Both the position numbers and the translations under genes were made by a program. The notes beneath the pieces were generated by a model. The model had not been told where the DNA came from. It did no database searches and saw nothing but the letters and a program-made list of their open reading frames with translations. Source: Tundrisphaera lichenicola (GTDB lineage Bacteria; Planctomycetota; Planctomycetia; Isosphaerales; Isosphaeraceae). Taken from it: DNA of 64,000 nt. The DNA is taken from the NCBI RefSeq assembly GCF_051175385.1, contig NZ_CP195108.1:1-64000 (forward strand). The letters are read 5' to 3'. This document shows, piece by piece, positions 25,725 through 35,014 of this stretch (its first letter is position 1; each line of letters begins with the position of its first letter).

Positions 25725-26797
25725 GGCTCATGATGGATTCCGGGGTGGTGCCAGCAATTGGCCGATCAGGGCACCCAGTAGCCGCTTTCCTCTCGCCCGG
25801 ATGTTGTGCACGAACTCGAAGAAACCCAGGTACAGCGGTAGGCTCTCCTGGGGGATTCCTCGGTGAGGCCGCAGCCACGAGCGGAGCAGCGACCAGAACC
25901 CTTCGAGCGTGTTGACATGGACCTCGCAGAAGCCATCGCCATCGTCGTCCCGGGCGAACTCGCCCGCCCCGTGGCAGACCGTCTTGTGGCCATAACCCCA
26001 CTCCACCAGGCGGCCATAGATGTCGTATTCATCGGTGTAGACCAACGTCCCCTTGGCGATCATCCGATCGATCAGGGGCTTGATGGTCACCTGCTGGACG
26101 TTCTCCAGCATCCGGATCACGACCTCGCCTCCACGCTGCAACATCCCGAAGATCGGCGGCTCCTCCTTGGCCAGGGTGCCCCGACCTCGCTCGCCTCTCA
26201 GGCGTCGCCTTCGGGGGAGGCGGCCTTTTTTTTGACCGCCTCGGGATGACCCTTATGTCCGGCCACCACATAGACTTCGTCGCACTCGACCTCCCCCTCC
26301 AGCACGACCGGAGGACAACGGTCGACCATCCCCTGTCGGAGTCGCTGGATCATGGCTCGGGCATCATCCTTGTTGATGTCGAGTTCCTGGGCGATCTGCA
26401 ATCCCGAGAGGTTCAGCCCCATCAGATAGAGGCAGGCGATCCAGGTCCTCAGCGGCAGGTGATGGCCGGCGAAGATGGTGTCGGTGAGGTCGTCGAAGCG
26501 TCGGCGGCAGCCCCGGCACTCGTAGCGTTGACGGAGTGGCTGAGTGTCGTCCTTGCCGTTCTTGATGACCGAGTCCGAGGAGCACTTGGGACAGGTCACG
26601 CCGTCAGGCCACCGCATGTCCCGGATGGTGTCGAAGCACTTGGCGTCGTCGAAGAGATCCTGGATGTTGACCATCGTGCGACGCCTCGGGGCGGGGAAGT
26701 CGGGATCAGCGGGGCGGACAGATCGCCCGACCGAGGAGACCGATTGTATCCACTGAGTGGCCCTTGCGGACCACCACCCCGGAATCCATCATGAGCC
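25725..26797 (-). mobile_element. IS1595-family insertion sequence with intact ends
   Basis: A 1073-bp element bounded by perfect 26-bp inverted repeats (25725-25750 and 26772-26797, beginning GGCTCATGATGGATTCCGGG). It is flanked by the 8-bp direct duplication TCCGGATT at 25717-25724 and 26798-26805. Eight bases is the usual duplication for this family. The clean borders show a recent simple insertion upstream of the sigma-kinase operon. Confidence 0.92.
25728..26674 (-). CDS. IS1595-family transposase in two frames joined at a slippery site
   Basis: The first frame (26674 to 26198) carries the zinc-binding CPKCSSD...YECRGCRRRF, the HTH and the first catalytic Asp (GEVECDEVYVVAGHKG). The second frame (open through 26144, ending 25728) carries IFGMLQRGGEVVIRM, TDEYDIYGRLVEWGYGHKTV, the conserved HVNTLEGFWSLLRSWLRPHRG and FFEFVHN. 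The frames overlap at a run of eight A on the coding strand (26226-26233), which contains the heptamer A AAA AAG in phase. A -1 shift there gives a complete transposase. Programmed frameshifting fits; a simple one-base indel is the alternative. Confidence 0.8.
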
Positions 26798-26805
26798 TCC
26801 GGATT

Positions 26806-27188
26806 TACTCAATAGATCGTGTGGCGGGCGTAGCATGCGGTCGGCCACTCCGACCGCTCGCCGCCGTTGCCGGGCAGAGTTAGCCTGGGCCGCCATCCAC
26901 TCTGGCGATAATGCATAATTAAACATTTTAAATTATTATACTAATTAATAGTACCACAAGATCCGGAACTCCGAGTTGATCTTCCCTTCCTCGAAGGAGG
27001 CTGGTCCTCGGGGTAACCGGCGGGTGTTGGAATCGTGACGAGGCCGCGCCGGAATTGTCGGCCTGGCTCCCGATCATCTGCTCTGCCAGTCGGGCCCGGA
27101 GCCGGCTGATCGGTGATTCGAGAATCCCCAATTGCCCCCATCGACGGGGCGTACGCCAGGGCGAAAGAACCATGAGACAACCGGCTCA
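26806..27188. other. Intergenic stretch with an AT island
   Basis: No gene is visible in these roughly 380 bases between the IS1595 and IS630 elements. Bases 26907-26950 are almost pure A/T (39 of 44), in sharp contrast to the GC-rich surroundings. This may be a promoter, a binding site for a nucleoid protein or a remnant of foreign DNA. Confidence 0.5.
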
Positions 27189-28344
27189 TACGGAATCTTC
27201 CGGATGAGTTATCATAGGGGGATCTCCTACTTCCACGGAGGTTCCCCATGGCGAACGAACGACTGCCCATCGTCCTGCACCTGCCCCCCGAGGAGATCGC
27301 TCGCCGCTATCGCGCGTGCCGCTCCGGCATCGAGAAGACCCACTGGCAGGTGATCTGGCTCCTAACTCGCCCGGACCAGCCGCTCAGCCCGGCTCAGGCC
27401 GCCCAGCAGGTCGGCCTGACTCCGGTCTGGGCCCGCGCCTTGCTCAAACGCTGGAATGCCCAGGGGCCCGATGGCCTGGGCGACCGGAGGGCTACCACCA
27501 ACGGCGGCCAGAGCAAGCTCACCCCCGAGCAGCAGGTCGATCTCTGGGCCGCCCTCCGCCAGTCGCCGCCCGACGGCGGGCTCTGGACCGGGGCCAAGGT
27601 CGCCACCTTCGTCCGCGATCGCTGGGACGTCCACATCCGCAAGCAGACCGGCTGGAGATGGCTGCGTGGCCTGGGCTTCTCGCTGCAGGTCCCCCGACCC
27701 CGACATCCGGAGGCCGCCACGCCCGCTTCGCAGCGGGCGTGGAAAAGACGCCCTGGCCGATCGAGTCGCCCGCCTACGTCGGGAGCACCCCGGCCGAGTG
27801 GTCGAGGTCTGGGCCGAGGATGAGGCCCGGCTGGGGCTCAAGCCGATCACCCGTCGGGTCTGGGCGGTGCGAGCCCATCGGCCGCTCTCCTATGGCCGGA
27901 CCAAGTACCAATGGGCCTACGTCTACGGCTTCGTGCACCCGGCCAGCGGGCGGAACCTGGAGCTGATCCTGCCCTCGGCCAATACCGACTGGATGGGCCT
28001 GGCGTTGGAGGAATTCGCCCGCTGGGCCGACCCGGCCGGGGAGAAGTTGCTGGTGCTGATGGTGGACAACGCCGGCTGGCACGTGGCCAGGAGGCTGGCG
28101 ATCCCGGTCAACGTGGTGCTGCACCGACTGCCGCCTTGCACGCCGGAGCTACAGCCGGTCGAGCCGCTCTGGCCGCTGGTACGCGAGGCGGTGGCCAACC
28201 TGGGGTTCAACGACCTGGCCACGATGCAGGTCCCTGTCCTGGATCGGTGCCGATGGTTGATCGACCACCCCGAGGTCGTCCGCGGAGCCGTCGGCTTCAG
28301 CTGGGCGGTCGAGCTCAATGGTTAGTCATCCAGGGGATTCGGTA
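27189..28344 (+). mobile_element. IS630-family insertion sequence
   Basis: An element of about 1.15 kb. Imperfect terminal inverted repeats lie at 27185-27210 and 28322-28348 (about 20 of 26 positions match). Each border carries a TA dinucleotide (27189-27190 and 28343-28344), the target always duplicated by this family. The right end directly abuts a truncated HD-domain gene, so the insertion interrupted that gene. Confidence 0.75.
27248..28325 (+). pseudogene. IS630-family transposase, two frames
   Basis: The first frame (27248-27742) holds the N-terminal HTH region (LSPAQAAQQVGLTPVWARALLKRW) and GLWTGAKVATFVRDRW. After about 27743 the protein continues one base on (frame ending 28325) with VVEVWAEDEARLGLKPI (first catalytic Asp), LLVLMVDNAGWH (second Asp) and PELQPVEPLWPLVREAV (Glu). 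The register changes at GGAAAAG, immediately after a perfect 10-bp stem with a six-base loop (27717-27742). IS630 elements often use programmed frameshifting, so the hairpin plus A-run may be functional; otherwise the gene is broken by a one-base insertion. Confidence 0.75.
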
Positions 28345-28348
28345 TCAG

Positions 28349-29317
28349 TCAGCAGCGGCACGACCCTTCTGGAAGGACGTGCTCCCCGGGATCGCAACTC
28401 GCATCGCCCTGGCCATGCCGGGGGCGACGGCCCGGCAGGCCAATGCGACCGCCGGGCTCGACTCGAGTCTGCCCAGCACCGTCGGCGACGGGCTCGCGTA
28501 CGCCCTGGCCCTCCTGCGGTCCCGATTCGAGGGTAATGGCGAGGCGGAGGACGACATGGCCTACCACCGCGCCGATCACACCGCCGGCGTCATCCGCCGC
28601 ACGGGCGACCTGTTGCGCGCCATGGGGACCGGCGATCGGGAGTATCAGCTGGGCCTGTTGGCCGCCGCCTTCCACGACACGGTCCAAGGCTGGGCCTCCG
28701 CCGCCACCCCGGACGGCAAGGTCCTGCGCAGGCGCTTCTCCGGCCGGAACGAGATCGACAGCGCGGCCGAGGCGGTGGCGTGGATGCGCCAGGCCGACGG
28801 CGCCTTCGGCGAGCCGGATTTCGACCTGGTCACCTGGGCCATCCTGGCCACCATCCCCGCCTGGGACGCCGCGAACGGGACGGTGTCCCAGCCGCTCCTG
28901 ACGGCGGACGCGCCGGCGACGGTCCGCGCGGTGGCGCTGGCGGACCTGGGCATCGCGGGCATGGACGGGGAGGCCTTCCTGGCCACGGGCGACCAGTTGT
29001 TCCGCGAGGAGAACCTGGACATCGGCCGGGCCCTGCGCCGGTGTACGAGGCGGGCCGACCTGGGTGCCGCGACCCTGGAGGGCTACAAGCAGCGCATGCT
29101 GGCCTGGTCGCGCTCCCAGCCGGACTTCGCGCGCGGCCGCCGCGCCCGCCTGGGTCAGGAGCTGGGCGACCCGAACGGCCCCGCCGCCGGGGCCGTGCGG
29201 GCCCTCTTCGGCGGCTTCGAGGCGGCCATCGGCGCCGCCGAAGAGGCCGTCGGGGCTCGGGAGCTCCTGCCGCCCTGGGGCGTGGCGCGGGCAATGGGCT
29301 ACCCCATCCCCCGCTAG
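28349..29317 (+). pseudogene. HD-domain protein truncated by IS630
   Basis: The reading frame enters from the IS630 right end and runs to 29317, about 320 residues. It contains DMAYHRADHTAGVIRRTGDLL and LLAAAFHDTVQG, the paired His and His-Asp of the HD metal-dependent phosphohydrolase fold, then a mostly helical region ending PPWGVARAMGYPIPR. The natural N-terminus is missing; the first internal ATG is at 28415, before the HD motif, so a shortened protein could still be made. HD proteins hydrolyse phosphomonoesters or cyclic nucleotides; the substrate here is unknown. Confidence 0.65.
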
Positions 29318-29319
29318 CC

Positions 29320-29357
29320 GGGATCACTCCATCGGCGAGAACAAAATCGTACTCCGA
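29320..29357 (+). repeat. Degenerate Tn3-family inverted repeat
   Basis: GGGATCACTCC, then ACAAAATCGTAC and CCGAG, align with the 38-bp end at 29478-29515 with several mismatches and one spacing change. It lies two bases after the HD gene stop and is oriented like the intact end 158 bases to the right. The 120 bases in between hold no gene. Confidence 0.5.
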
Positions 29358-29477
29358 GTTTTCGGGCGGGCCGGAAGTGATCTATCGCATGGTCGTCATG
29401 AGCCGGTTCACGCCTGCACCACGGGGAGAATCCAGCGTCTTCAGCCGTCCTTGCACCGCATCGTGCCGGCTGAAAAT

Positions 29478-29515
29478 GGGGTCACTCCTCGGAACGGACA
29501 AAATCGTACGCTAAG
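29478..29515 (+). repeat. Left inverted repeat of the Tn3-family transposon
   Basis: Thirty-eight bases starting GGGGTCACTCCTCGGAACGG. The transposase stop codon (reverse strand, 29511-29513) lies inside the repeat, as is common in compact Tn3 elements. Confidence 0.88.
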
Positions 29516-32489
29516 GGCCTGGCTCGTCCGCACCGATGGGCAGGCGAAGCTGACGCAAGGGGCGTCTCCTCGTCCCTGTCCCGGGCTTCCAGACATAATC
29601 TCCGGTCAGGTTGATGTGTTCCCAGCCCAGCGGCGACAGGTGGGCGACCAGGTCGTCGGGAATCACCTCTCCACGCTCGCGCATCGCCCTGATGGCGCGT
29701 TCCAGGTAGACCGTGTTCCAGAGCTCGATCGCCGCCAAGACGAGGTTCAGCCTGCTGGCGCGATAGCGCTGGTCCTCATACGTCCGGTCGCGGAGTTCGC
29801 CCAGGCGGTTGAAGAACACGGCCCGCGCCAGGGCGTTCCGGGCCTCGCCCTTGTTCAGGCCGGCGTGGATCCGCCGACGCAGCTCGATGTCCTTCAGGTA
29901 TTGCAGGGTGAAGAGCGAGCGTTCGAGCCGGCCCAATTCCCGCAGGGCCAGCGCCAGGCCGTTCTGGCGGGGATAGGCCCCGAGCTTGCGAAGGATGAGG
30001 GAGGCCGTGACGGTGCCCTGCCGGATCGAGGTCGCCAGGCGAAGGATCTCGTCCCAATGGGTCGTGATCTGCTTGGTGTTCAGCGCGGCCCCGATCAAAC
30101 CCTCCAACGCCGGATAGGAGGTGGTTTTCTCGATGACGGCCAGCCGCTTGTCGGCCAGGTCCCGGATCCGCGGGGCGAACCGATAGCCCAGGAGATGGCA
30201 CAGGGCGAAGACATGGTCGGTGAAACCGCCGGTGTCGGTGTAATGCTCCTCGATGCGGAGGTCGGACTCGTGGTAGAGCAGGCCGTCGAGCACGTGAGTG
30301 GCGTCGCGGATCGTGGCGTTGATGACCTTGGTATGGAACGGGGAGTACTGGTCGGAGACGTGCGTGTAGAAGGTCGCGCCGGGGTCGTTCCCGTACCGGC
30401 CGTTCACTTCCCCTCGGGCCTCGCCGACGCCGCCGGCCCGGAACCTCTGGCCGTCCGATGACGACGTCGTGCCCTCGCCCCAGCGGCCGGCGAACGGCTG
30501 CTGGCGGTGGTGGTTGACGACCTCCGCCAGCCCCTTGCTGTAGGTCTCGTCGCGGACGTGCCAGTCGGCGATCCAGCTCAGCCGCGACAGGGACGTGCCG
30601 GGGCAGGCATCCGCCATCCGGTCCAGCCCGAGGTTGATCGCGTCGGCCAGGATGGCGGTCAGCAGGAGTGTGCGGTCGGTGACCACGTCGCCGTTGCGGA
30701 GGTGCACGAAATGCCGGGTGAACGCCGTCCACACGTCGACCTCGACCAGGAGGTCGGTGATCTTGATGCGCGGCAGCATCGCGGAGACCCTTCGCGCCAG
30801 GGCTTCGGCTTCCGGCGGCACCGCGTTGGTCAGCGGCGTGATCTTCAGCACGCCGTCGGCCAGCGAGGCGTCGGGCAACTCGCCGCGTCCCGCCAGGCCG
30901 TCGACCGCGGTGAGCGTCTCGTGGAGTTCGGTCCCCCGCCGATCCAGGTAATCTCGGCAGGCGGTGTCGATCGCCAGGGGCAGGCCGTTCGGCTTCATCG
31001 CCGCGAAGGTCTCCGCCGATAGGAGATACTCCTCGAAGTCCCGGAACTGGCGGCTGCCAACGACCCAGAGGTCGCCCGAACGCAGGGCGTTACGCAACTC
31101 GGACAGGACGCACAGTTCATAGAAACGGCGATCGATCTCCTCGCCCTTGAAGACGTGCGGCTTCCAGCGGCGGCGGACGAAGCCGGTCGGCGCGTCCTCG
31201 GGGACATTCCTGGCATCCTTGGTGTTCAAATGCCGGAGCACCTGAATCGCCTTGAGCAACTCCTCGCCGGCCGGCGCGGCCCGGAACTCGAAGGCGTCGA
31301 GGAACCCCGGCGCGTACCGGCGGATGTAGGAGTAACCGTTGCCGACCAGCGCCAGGTGGTCGAAATCCTCGGGGCCGGCGAGCTTCGACGCCTCCTCCAC
31401 GCTGGCGAGGAACGCCTCCCACGTCATCAGCTTCTCGATCTCGGGGAACGGGTCGACCGCCTTGGCCTTGGCGTCGATCAACGCCTTGCCGACGGCCGCA
31501 TAGAGCCGCACCTTCTCATTGATCGCCTTGCCGCCCTCCCGGAAGGCGTCGAGGTGCCTGCGCTCGGCTTTCTTGAATTCCCGGCCGAGGGTCCGCTCGT
31601 GCATCTCCAGCATCTCGTCGGTGAGCGTCGCCGTCGTGTCCAGGACCACCGCCACCAGCGTCGCGTGCCGCCATTCGTCGCCGAAATCCCGGAGGTGCGC
31701 GGCGTCCGTGTTGGCCCCTTCGCGGGCGGTCTGCGCCAGCCGGTTCTGGTGGACCCGCAACGCCCAGTCGCCGGGGATGCCGAGCTTACGAAGGACGGTG
31801 AGCCGCCCGATCCCCTTGAGGATGTTGGCCGGATTGGGTGCCCCGCCAGCCTGTCGCAACCAGCCGATGTGCGTCAGCCTGGAGTCGGCATACGGGGTCA
31901 GCAGTTCATCCAATCGGACGCGCTGGCCGGGACTGAGGTCGACGGTCAGCGCGCGGTAGGCCTCGCGGCGGGCCCGATGTCGCACGGCCGAAGCCAGGCG
32001 GTCGAGCACGGAGAGGGCCGGGGCCAGGATACGTCGCCGCCGCAGCTCGTCCAGGAGGGCTTTGACCAGCGCGAGGCCGCGATCCGTGTTGCGTGCCAGC
32101 GCGATCAGCCAAGTTGACATCTCACGGTGTTCCGGCAAACCGAACGTCCCCCACCCGAACACGGCGAGCAGCTCGGCCAGATGCTCTTTGCGGGTCTCAT
32201 CTCGAGCGGCATACCCGGCCAGCCATTCCGGGCCGACGCCGACCTGATCGGCGATGAACCGCAGCATCGGGGCTGGCACCGATTCATCCGGGCCCCAGGA
32301 ACGGCCAGGGTAACGGAGGAACGCGAGCTGGACCGCAAAGCCCAAGCGGTTTGGTTCGCCACGGCGTTTGGTGATCAGATCGAGGTCCGCCGGCGAGAAA
32401 GTGTAGCAGTCGGTGATCTGCCGGACGTCGGCCGGCAGCATCAGGAGTTGAGTTCGTTGGGCGGGGGAGAGGATCTCTTGTCGGGACAT
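29511..32489 (-). CDS. tnpA: Tn3-family transposase
   Basis: A 992-residue transposase of normal Tn3-family length. It has the N-terminal DUF4158-type region (QIT DCYTFSPADLDLI, RGEPNRLGFAVQLAFLRYPGR) and the C-terminal DDE catalytic domain, with GRYGNDPGATFYTHVSDQYSPFHTKVI, FTDHVFALCHLLGYRFAPRIRDL and the NRLGELRDRTYEDQRYRASRLNLVLAAIELWNTVYLERAI block near the end. No internal stop or frameshift is present, so it is probably active. It makes cointegrates between replicons, to be resolved by the resolvase. The N-terminus lies 41 bases from the nested IS, so its promoter region may be altered. Confidence 0.95.
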   Translation of the reverse strand: MSRQEILSPAQRTQLLMLPADVRQITDCYTFSPADLDLITKRRGEPNRLGFAVQLAFLRYPGRSWGPDESVPAPMLRFIADQVGVGPEWLAGYAARDETRKEHLAELLAVFGWGTFGLPEHREMSTWLIALARNTDRGLALVKALLDELRRRRILAPALSVLDRLASAVRHRARREAYRALTVDLSPGQRVRLDELLTPYADSRLTHIGWLRQAGGAPNPANILKGIGRLTVLRKLGIPGDWALRVHQNRLAQTAREGANTDAAHLRDFGDEWRHATLVAVVLDTTATLTDEMLEMHERTLGREFKKAERRHLDAFREGGKAINEKVRLYAAVGKALIDAKAKAVDPFPEIEKLMTWEAFLASVEEASKLAGPEDFDHLALVGNGYSYIRRYAPGFLDAFEFRAAPAGEELLKAIQVLRHLNTKDARNVPEDAPTGFVRRRWKPHVFKGEEIDRRFYELCVLSELRNALRSGDLWVVGSRQFRDFEEYLLSAETFAAMKPNGLPLAIDTACRDYLDRRGTELHETLTAVDGLAGRGELPDASLADGVLKITPLTNAVPPEAEALARRVSAMLPRIKITDLLVEVDVWTAFTRHFVHLRNGDVVTDRTLLLTAILADAINLGLDRMADACPGTSLSRLSWIADWHVRDETYSKGLAEVVNHHRQQPFAGRWGEGTTSSSDGQRFRAGGVGEARGEVNGRYGNDPGATFYTHVSDQYSPFHTKVINATIRDATHVLDGLLYHESDLRIEEHYTDTGGFTDHVFALCHLLGYRFAPRIRDLADKRLAVIEKTTSYPALEGLIGAALNTKQITTHWDEILRLATSIRQGTVTASLILRKLGAYPRQNGLALALRELGRLERSLFTLQYLKDIELRRRIHAGLNKGEARNALARAVFFNRLGELRDRTYEDQRYRASRLNLVLAAIELWNTVYLERAIRAMRERGEVIPDDLVAHLSPLGWEHINLTGDYVWKPGTGTRRRPLRQLRLPIGADEPGP

Positions 32490-32529
32490 GGGTGTTCGTG
32501 TCGGATCGGCGATTGTACAGTATGGCCTT

Positions 32530-34341
32530 AAACTATAGGATACTGTTGGCGAACTCCTGGCGACGCAACACCCTCTGCCCCCTCCCTTTCAGTGACCTGG
32601 GCCGTTAACCTCCCGGCATCTACCTTGATGCCGGAGGGAACTCATGTCTCTCAAGAAGACCTCGATCGAGCCCGTCCCAGCGATGACCGTCCGAATCGCG
32701 ACCGCCTCGTTCCCCAAGGGGAATCCATACCTCCGACTGCGTGAGCAGCTCGGCACCATCTTCAGCGACGACGACTTCGCCGACCTCTTCCCACGCCTCG
32801 GCAAGCCGGCCCTGGCCCCCTGGCGGCTCGCCCTGGTCACCCTCCTCCAGTTCCGCGAGTCGCTCTCCGACCGACAGGCGGCCGAAGCCCTGCGCGCCCG
32901 GATCGACTGGAAGTACCTGCTCGGCCTGGAACTCGAGGACCACGGGTTCGACTTCTCGGTGCTCAGCGAGTTCCGCTCCCGGCTCCTCGCCGGGGACGCC
33001 TCGGAGCGTTTACTCGTGACGCTGCTGGATCGCTGCAAGGCGATGGGTCTGCTCAAGGCCCGGGGCAAGCAGCGAACCGACGCCACGCACGTGCTGGCCT
33101 GCGTGCGCTCGATGAACCGGCTGGAGCTCCTGGCCGAGGCGATGCGCGCGGCCCTCAACGAACTGGCCGAGGCGGCCCCGGAATGGCTGCGGGGGCTGGC
33201 ACCCGCGGCCTGGCTCGAGCGTTACGGCCGACGCATCGAAGATAGCCGCCTGCCCCATACCGAGCCGCAGCGCGAGGCCTACGCACATGCCGTCGGCGAG
33301 GACGGGTTCCTCGTGCTCGATCAACTGGAGAGGCCGGGCATCGCCGCCGAACTCCGCGAGCTGCCGAAGGTGCGAGTGCTCCGCGCGCTCTGGGGGCGGC
33401 ACTTCCTCAGGGGCGAGGTGACTCCCGAGGGCGGCCCGACGTGCCAGGTCTCCCTGAAGCCGCTGCGAGATCTCCCTCCGGCCTCCGAGGGGATCGAGTC
33501 GCCCTACGACCCGGAGGCGCGGTACCGGAGCAAGCGCGGGACGAGCTGGACGGGCTACGCCGCCCACCTCACCGAGTCCTGCGACGACGACAGCCCGAAT
33601 CTGATCACCCAGGTAACGACGACCACGGCGTCGGTGCATGAGGCGAACTGCACCGCGTCGATCCAGCAGGCATTGGTCGATCAGGGCCTGGCCCCGTCCG
33701 AGCACTACGTGGATGCCGGCTACGTCCACGCCGAGGTGCTCGTGAGCGGCCGGGAGGGCCACGGCATCGAGATCATCGGCCCTCCGCGTGGCGACGCGAG
33801 CTGGCAGAACCGAACCGAGGGGGCGTTCGGCATCGAGCGATTCGCAATCGACTGGGAACGCAAGGAGGTGCGATGCCCGGAAGGCCGGACCAGTTCTTAC
33901 TGGAAGGAGCACCCCGAGGCCGAGCGAGGGCCGTACGTGTCGGTCGGATTCTCCGCGGCGGAATGCCGCGTCTGCCCAATGCGTGCGCGATGTACGCGAG
34001 CCGCGAAGCAAGGACGTCATCTCAAGCTGCCGGCTCGATCCCAATTTGAAGCCTTGCGATCGATGCGCGAGTTGATCGAGAGCGCGGAGGGACGCCGGCT
34101 CTACAAGAGACGAGCGGGGATCGAGGGCACGATCTCGCAGGGGGTGCGGTCGTTCGGGCTGAGGAGGGCACGGTATCGGGGCGAGGCCAAGGTGCATTTA
34201 CAGCACGTGGCAACCGCGGCGGCGATGGACGTCAGTCGGATCGCCGACTGGCTGGGGGAGATTCCCCGGGCTAAGACGCGGAAGTCGCGGTTCGCCCGGC
34301 TCGTCGCCTGATCCGAGTTCGCCAACAGTATCCTATAGTTT
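32530..34341 (+). mobile_element. IS1182-family element inside the Tn3 transposon
   Basis: Perfect 27-bp inverted repeats (32530-32556 and 34315-34341) beginning AAACTATAGGATACTGTTGG bound an 1812-bp element with one transposase gene. The bases just outside are also related in inverted orientation (TATGGC on the left, GCCATA on the right), so the true borders may be six to nine bases further out or the target was palindromic. It separates tnpA from the resolvase. Confidence 0.88.
32644..34311 (+). CDS. IS1182-family DDE transposase
   Basis: A 555-residue IS4-superfamily transposase. The N-terminal DUF772-like domain (LAPWRLALVTLLQFRESLSDRQAAEALRARIDWKYLLGL and FDFSVLSEFRSRLL) is followed by the first catalytic Asp in KQRTDATHVLA. 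A second Asp lies in EHYVDAGYVHAEVL. The C-terminal Glu region is RRAGIEGTISQGVRSFGLRRARYRG. A zinc-like CRVCPMRARC motif precedes it. The gene is intact and spans nearly the whole element, 88 bases after its left end. Confidence 0.9.
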   Translation: MSLKKTSIEPVPAMTVRIATASFPKGNPYLRLREQLGTIFSDDDFADLFPRLGKPALAPWRLALVTLLQFRESLSDRQAAEALRARIDWKYLLGLELEDHGFDFSVLSEFRSRLLAGDASERLLVTLLDRCKAMGLLKARGKQRTDATHVLACVRSMNRLELLAEAMRAALNELAEAAPEWLRGLAPAAWLERYGRRIEDSRLPHTEPQREAYAHAVGEDGFLVLDQLERPGIAAELRELPKVRVLRALWGRHFLRGEVTPEGGPTCQVSLKPLRDLPPASEGIESPYDPEARYRSKRGTSWTGYAAHLTESCDDDSPNLITQVTTTTASVHEANCTASIQQALVDQGLAPSEHYVDAGYVHAEVLVSGREGHGIEIIGPPRGDASWQNRTEGAFGIERFAIDWERKEVRCPEGRTSSYWKEHPEAERGPYVSVGFSAAECRVCPMRARCTRAAKQGRHLKLPARSQFEALRSMRELIESAEGRRLYKRRAGIEGTISQGVRSFGLRRARYRGEAKVHLQHVATAAAMDVSRIADWLGEIPRAKTRKSRFARLVA

Positions 34342-34360
34342 CCCGCCATATCTCGACCCC

Positions 34361-35014
34361 ATGCCCAAATCCCCGCAAAAGCCGCGAATTCCGGAGAGCG
34401 ATCGCCGGGGGGTTTTTCGCCAGGGGGGATCGACCCCACGCGTCGGCCTCTATGCCCGCGTCTTCACCCACGACCAGCAGACGCTGCCGTTGCAGATCTC
34501 GGCCATGCGCGAGCACGCCGAGCGTCGGGGATGGGCCGTCGTCCTCGACGTGGAGGACGTCGGCTCGGGCGTTCGCGACCGCCCCAGGCGCGACGACCTG
34601 ATCCGGGCGGCGCGGCGACGGGAACTCGACCTGATCCTGGTCTGGCGGTTGGACCGCTGGGGACGGTCCCTGGCCGATCTGATCGCGACTCTCCAGGAGC
34701 TGAGCTTGCTCCGGGTCGGCTTCGTCTCGCTCGGTGAGGCACTCGACCTGACCACGCCCAGCGGCCGGGCGTTGGCCGGGATGCTGGCGGTCTTCGCCGA
34801 ATTCGAGCGGGACATCCTTCGCGATCGCGTGAAGGCCGGGATCGCACAGGCACGCAAGGAGGGGCGGCCTCACGGCAGGCCGCGGACGATCGCCAGGCAT
34901 GCAGCCGAGGTGAAGCGGCTCTATCAAGAGGGCGTGAGCAAGCGGGAGATCGCCAAAAGGACGGGGATCAGCAGGGCCTCAGTACGTCATCTCCTCGGAG
35001 ACGGCAACCCTTAA
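34361..35014 (+). CDS. Tn3-type serine resolvase with catalytic Ser replaced by Phe
   Basis: A 217-residue resolvase/invertase-family protein. The resolvase fold is clear: LYARVFTHDQQTLPLQISAMREHAERRGW, VEDVGSGVRDRPRRDDLI, LDLILVWRLDRWGRSLADL, TPSGRALAGMLAVFAEFERDILRDRVKAGI and a C-terminal HTH (VSKREIAKRTGISRASVRHLL). Family members have Ser in YARVST; here the codon is TTC, giving YARVFT. That residue is the nucleophile, so strand cleavage should be lost while DNA binding may remain. The other active-site arginines look conserved. The stop lies inside the right 38-bp end. A single C-to-T change would explain the substitution. Confidence 0.9.
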   Translation: MPKSPQKPRIPESDRRGVFRQGGSTPRVGLYARVFTHDQQTLPLQISAMREHAERRGWAVVLDVEDVGSGVRDRPRRDDLIRAARRRELDLILVWRLDRWGRSLADLIATLQELSLLRVGFVSLGEALDLTTPSGRALAGMLAVFAEFERDILRDRVKAGIAQARKEGRPHGRPRTIARHAAEVKRLYQEGVSKREIAKRTGISRASVRHLLGDGNP

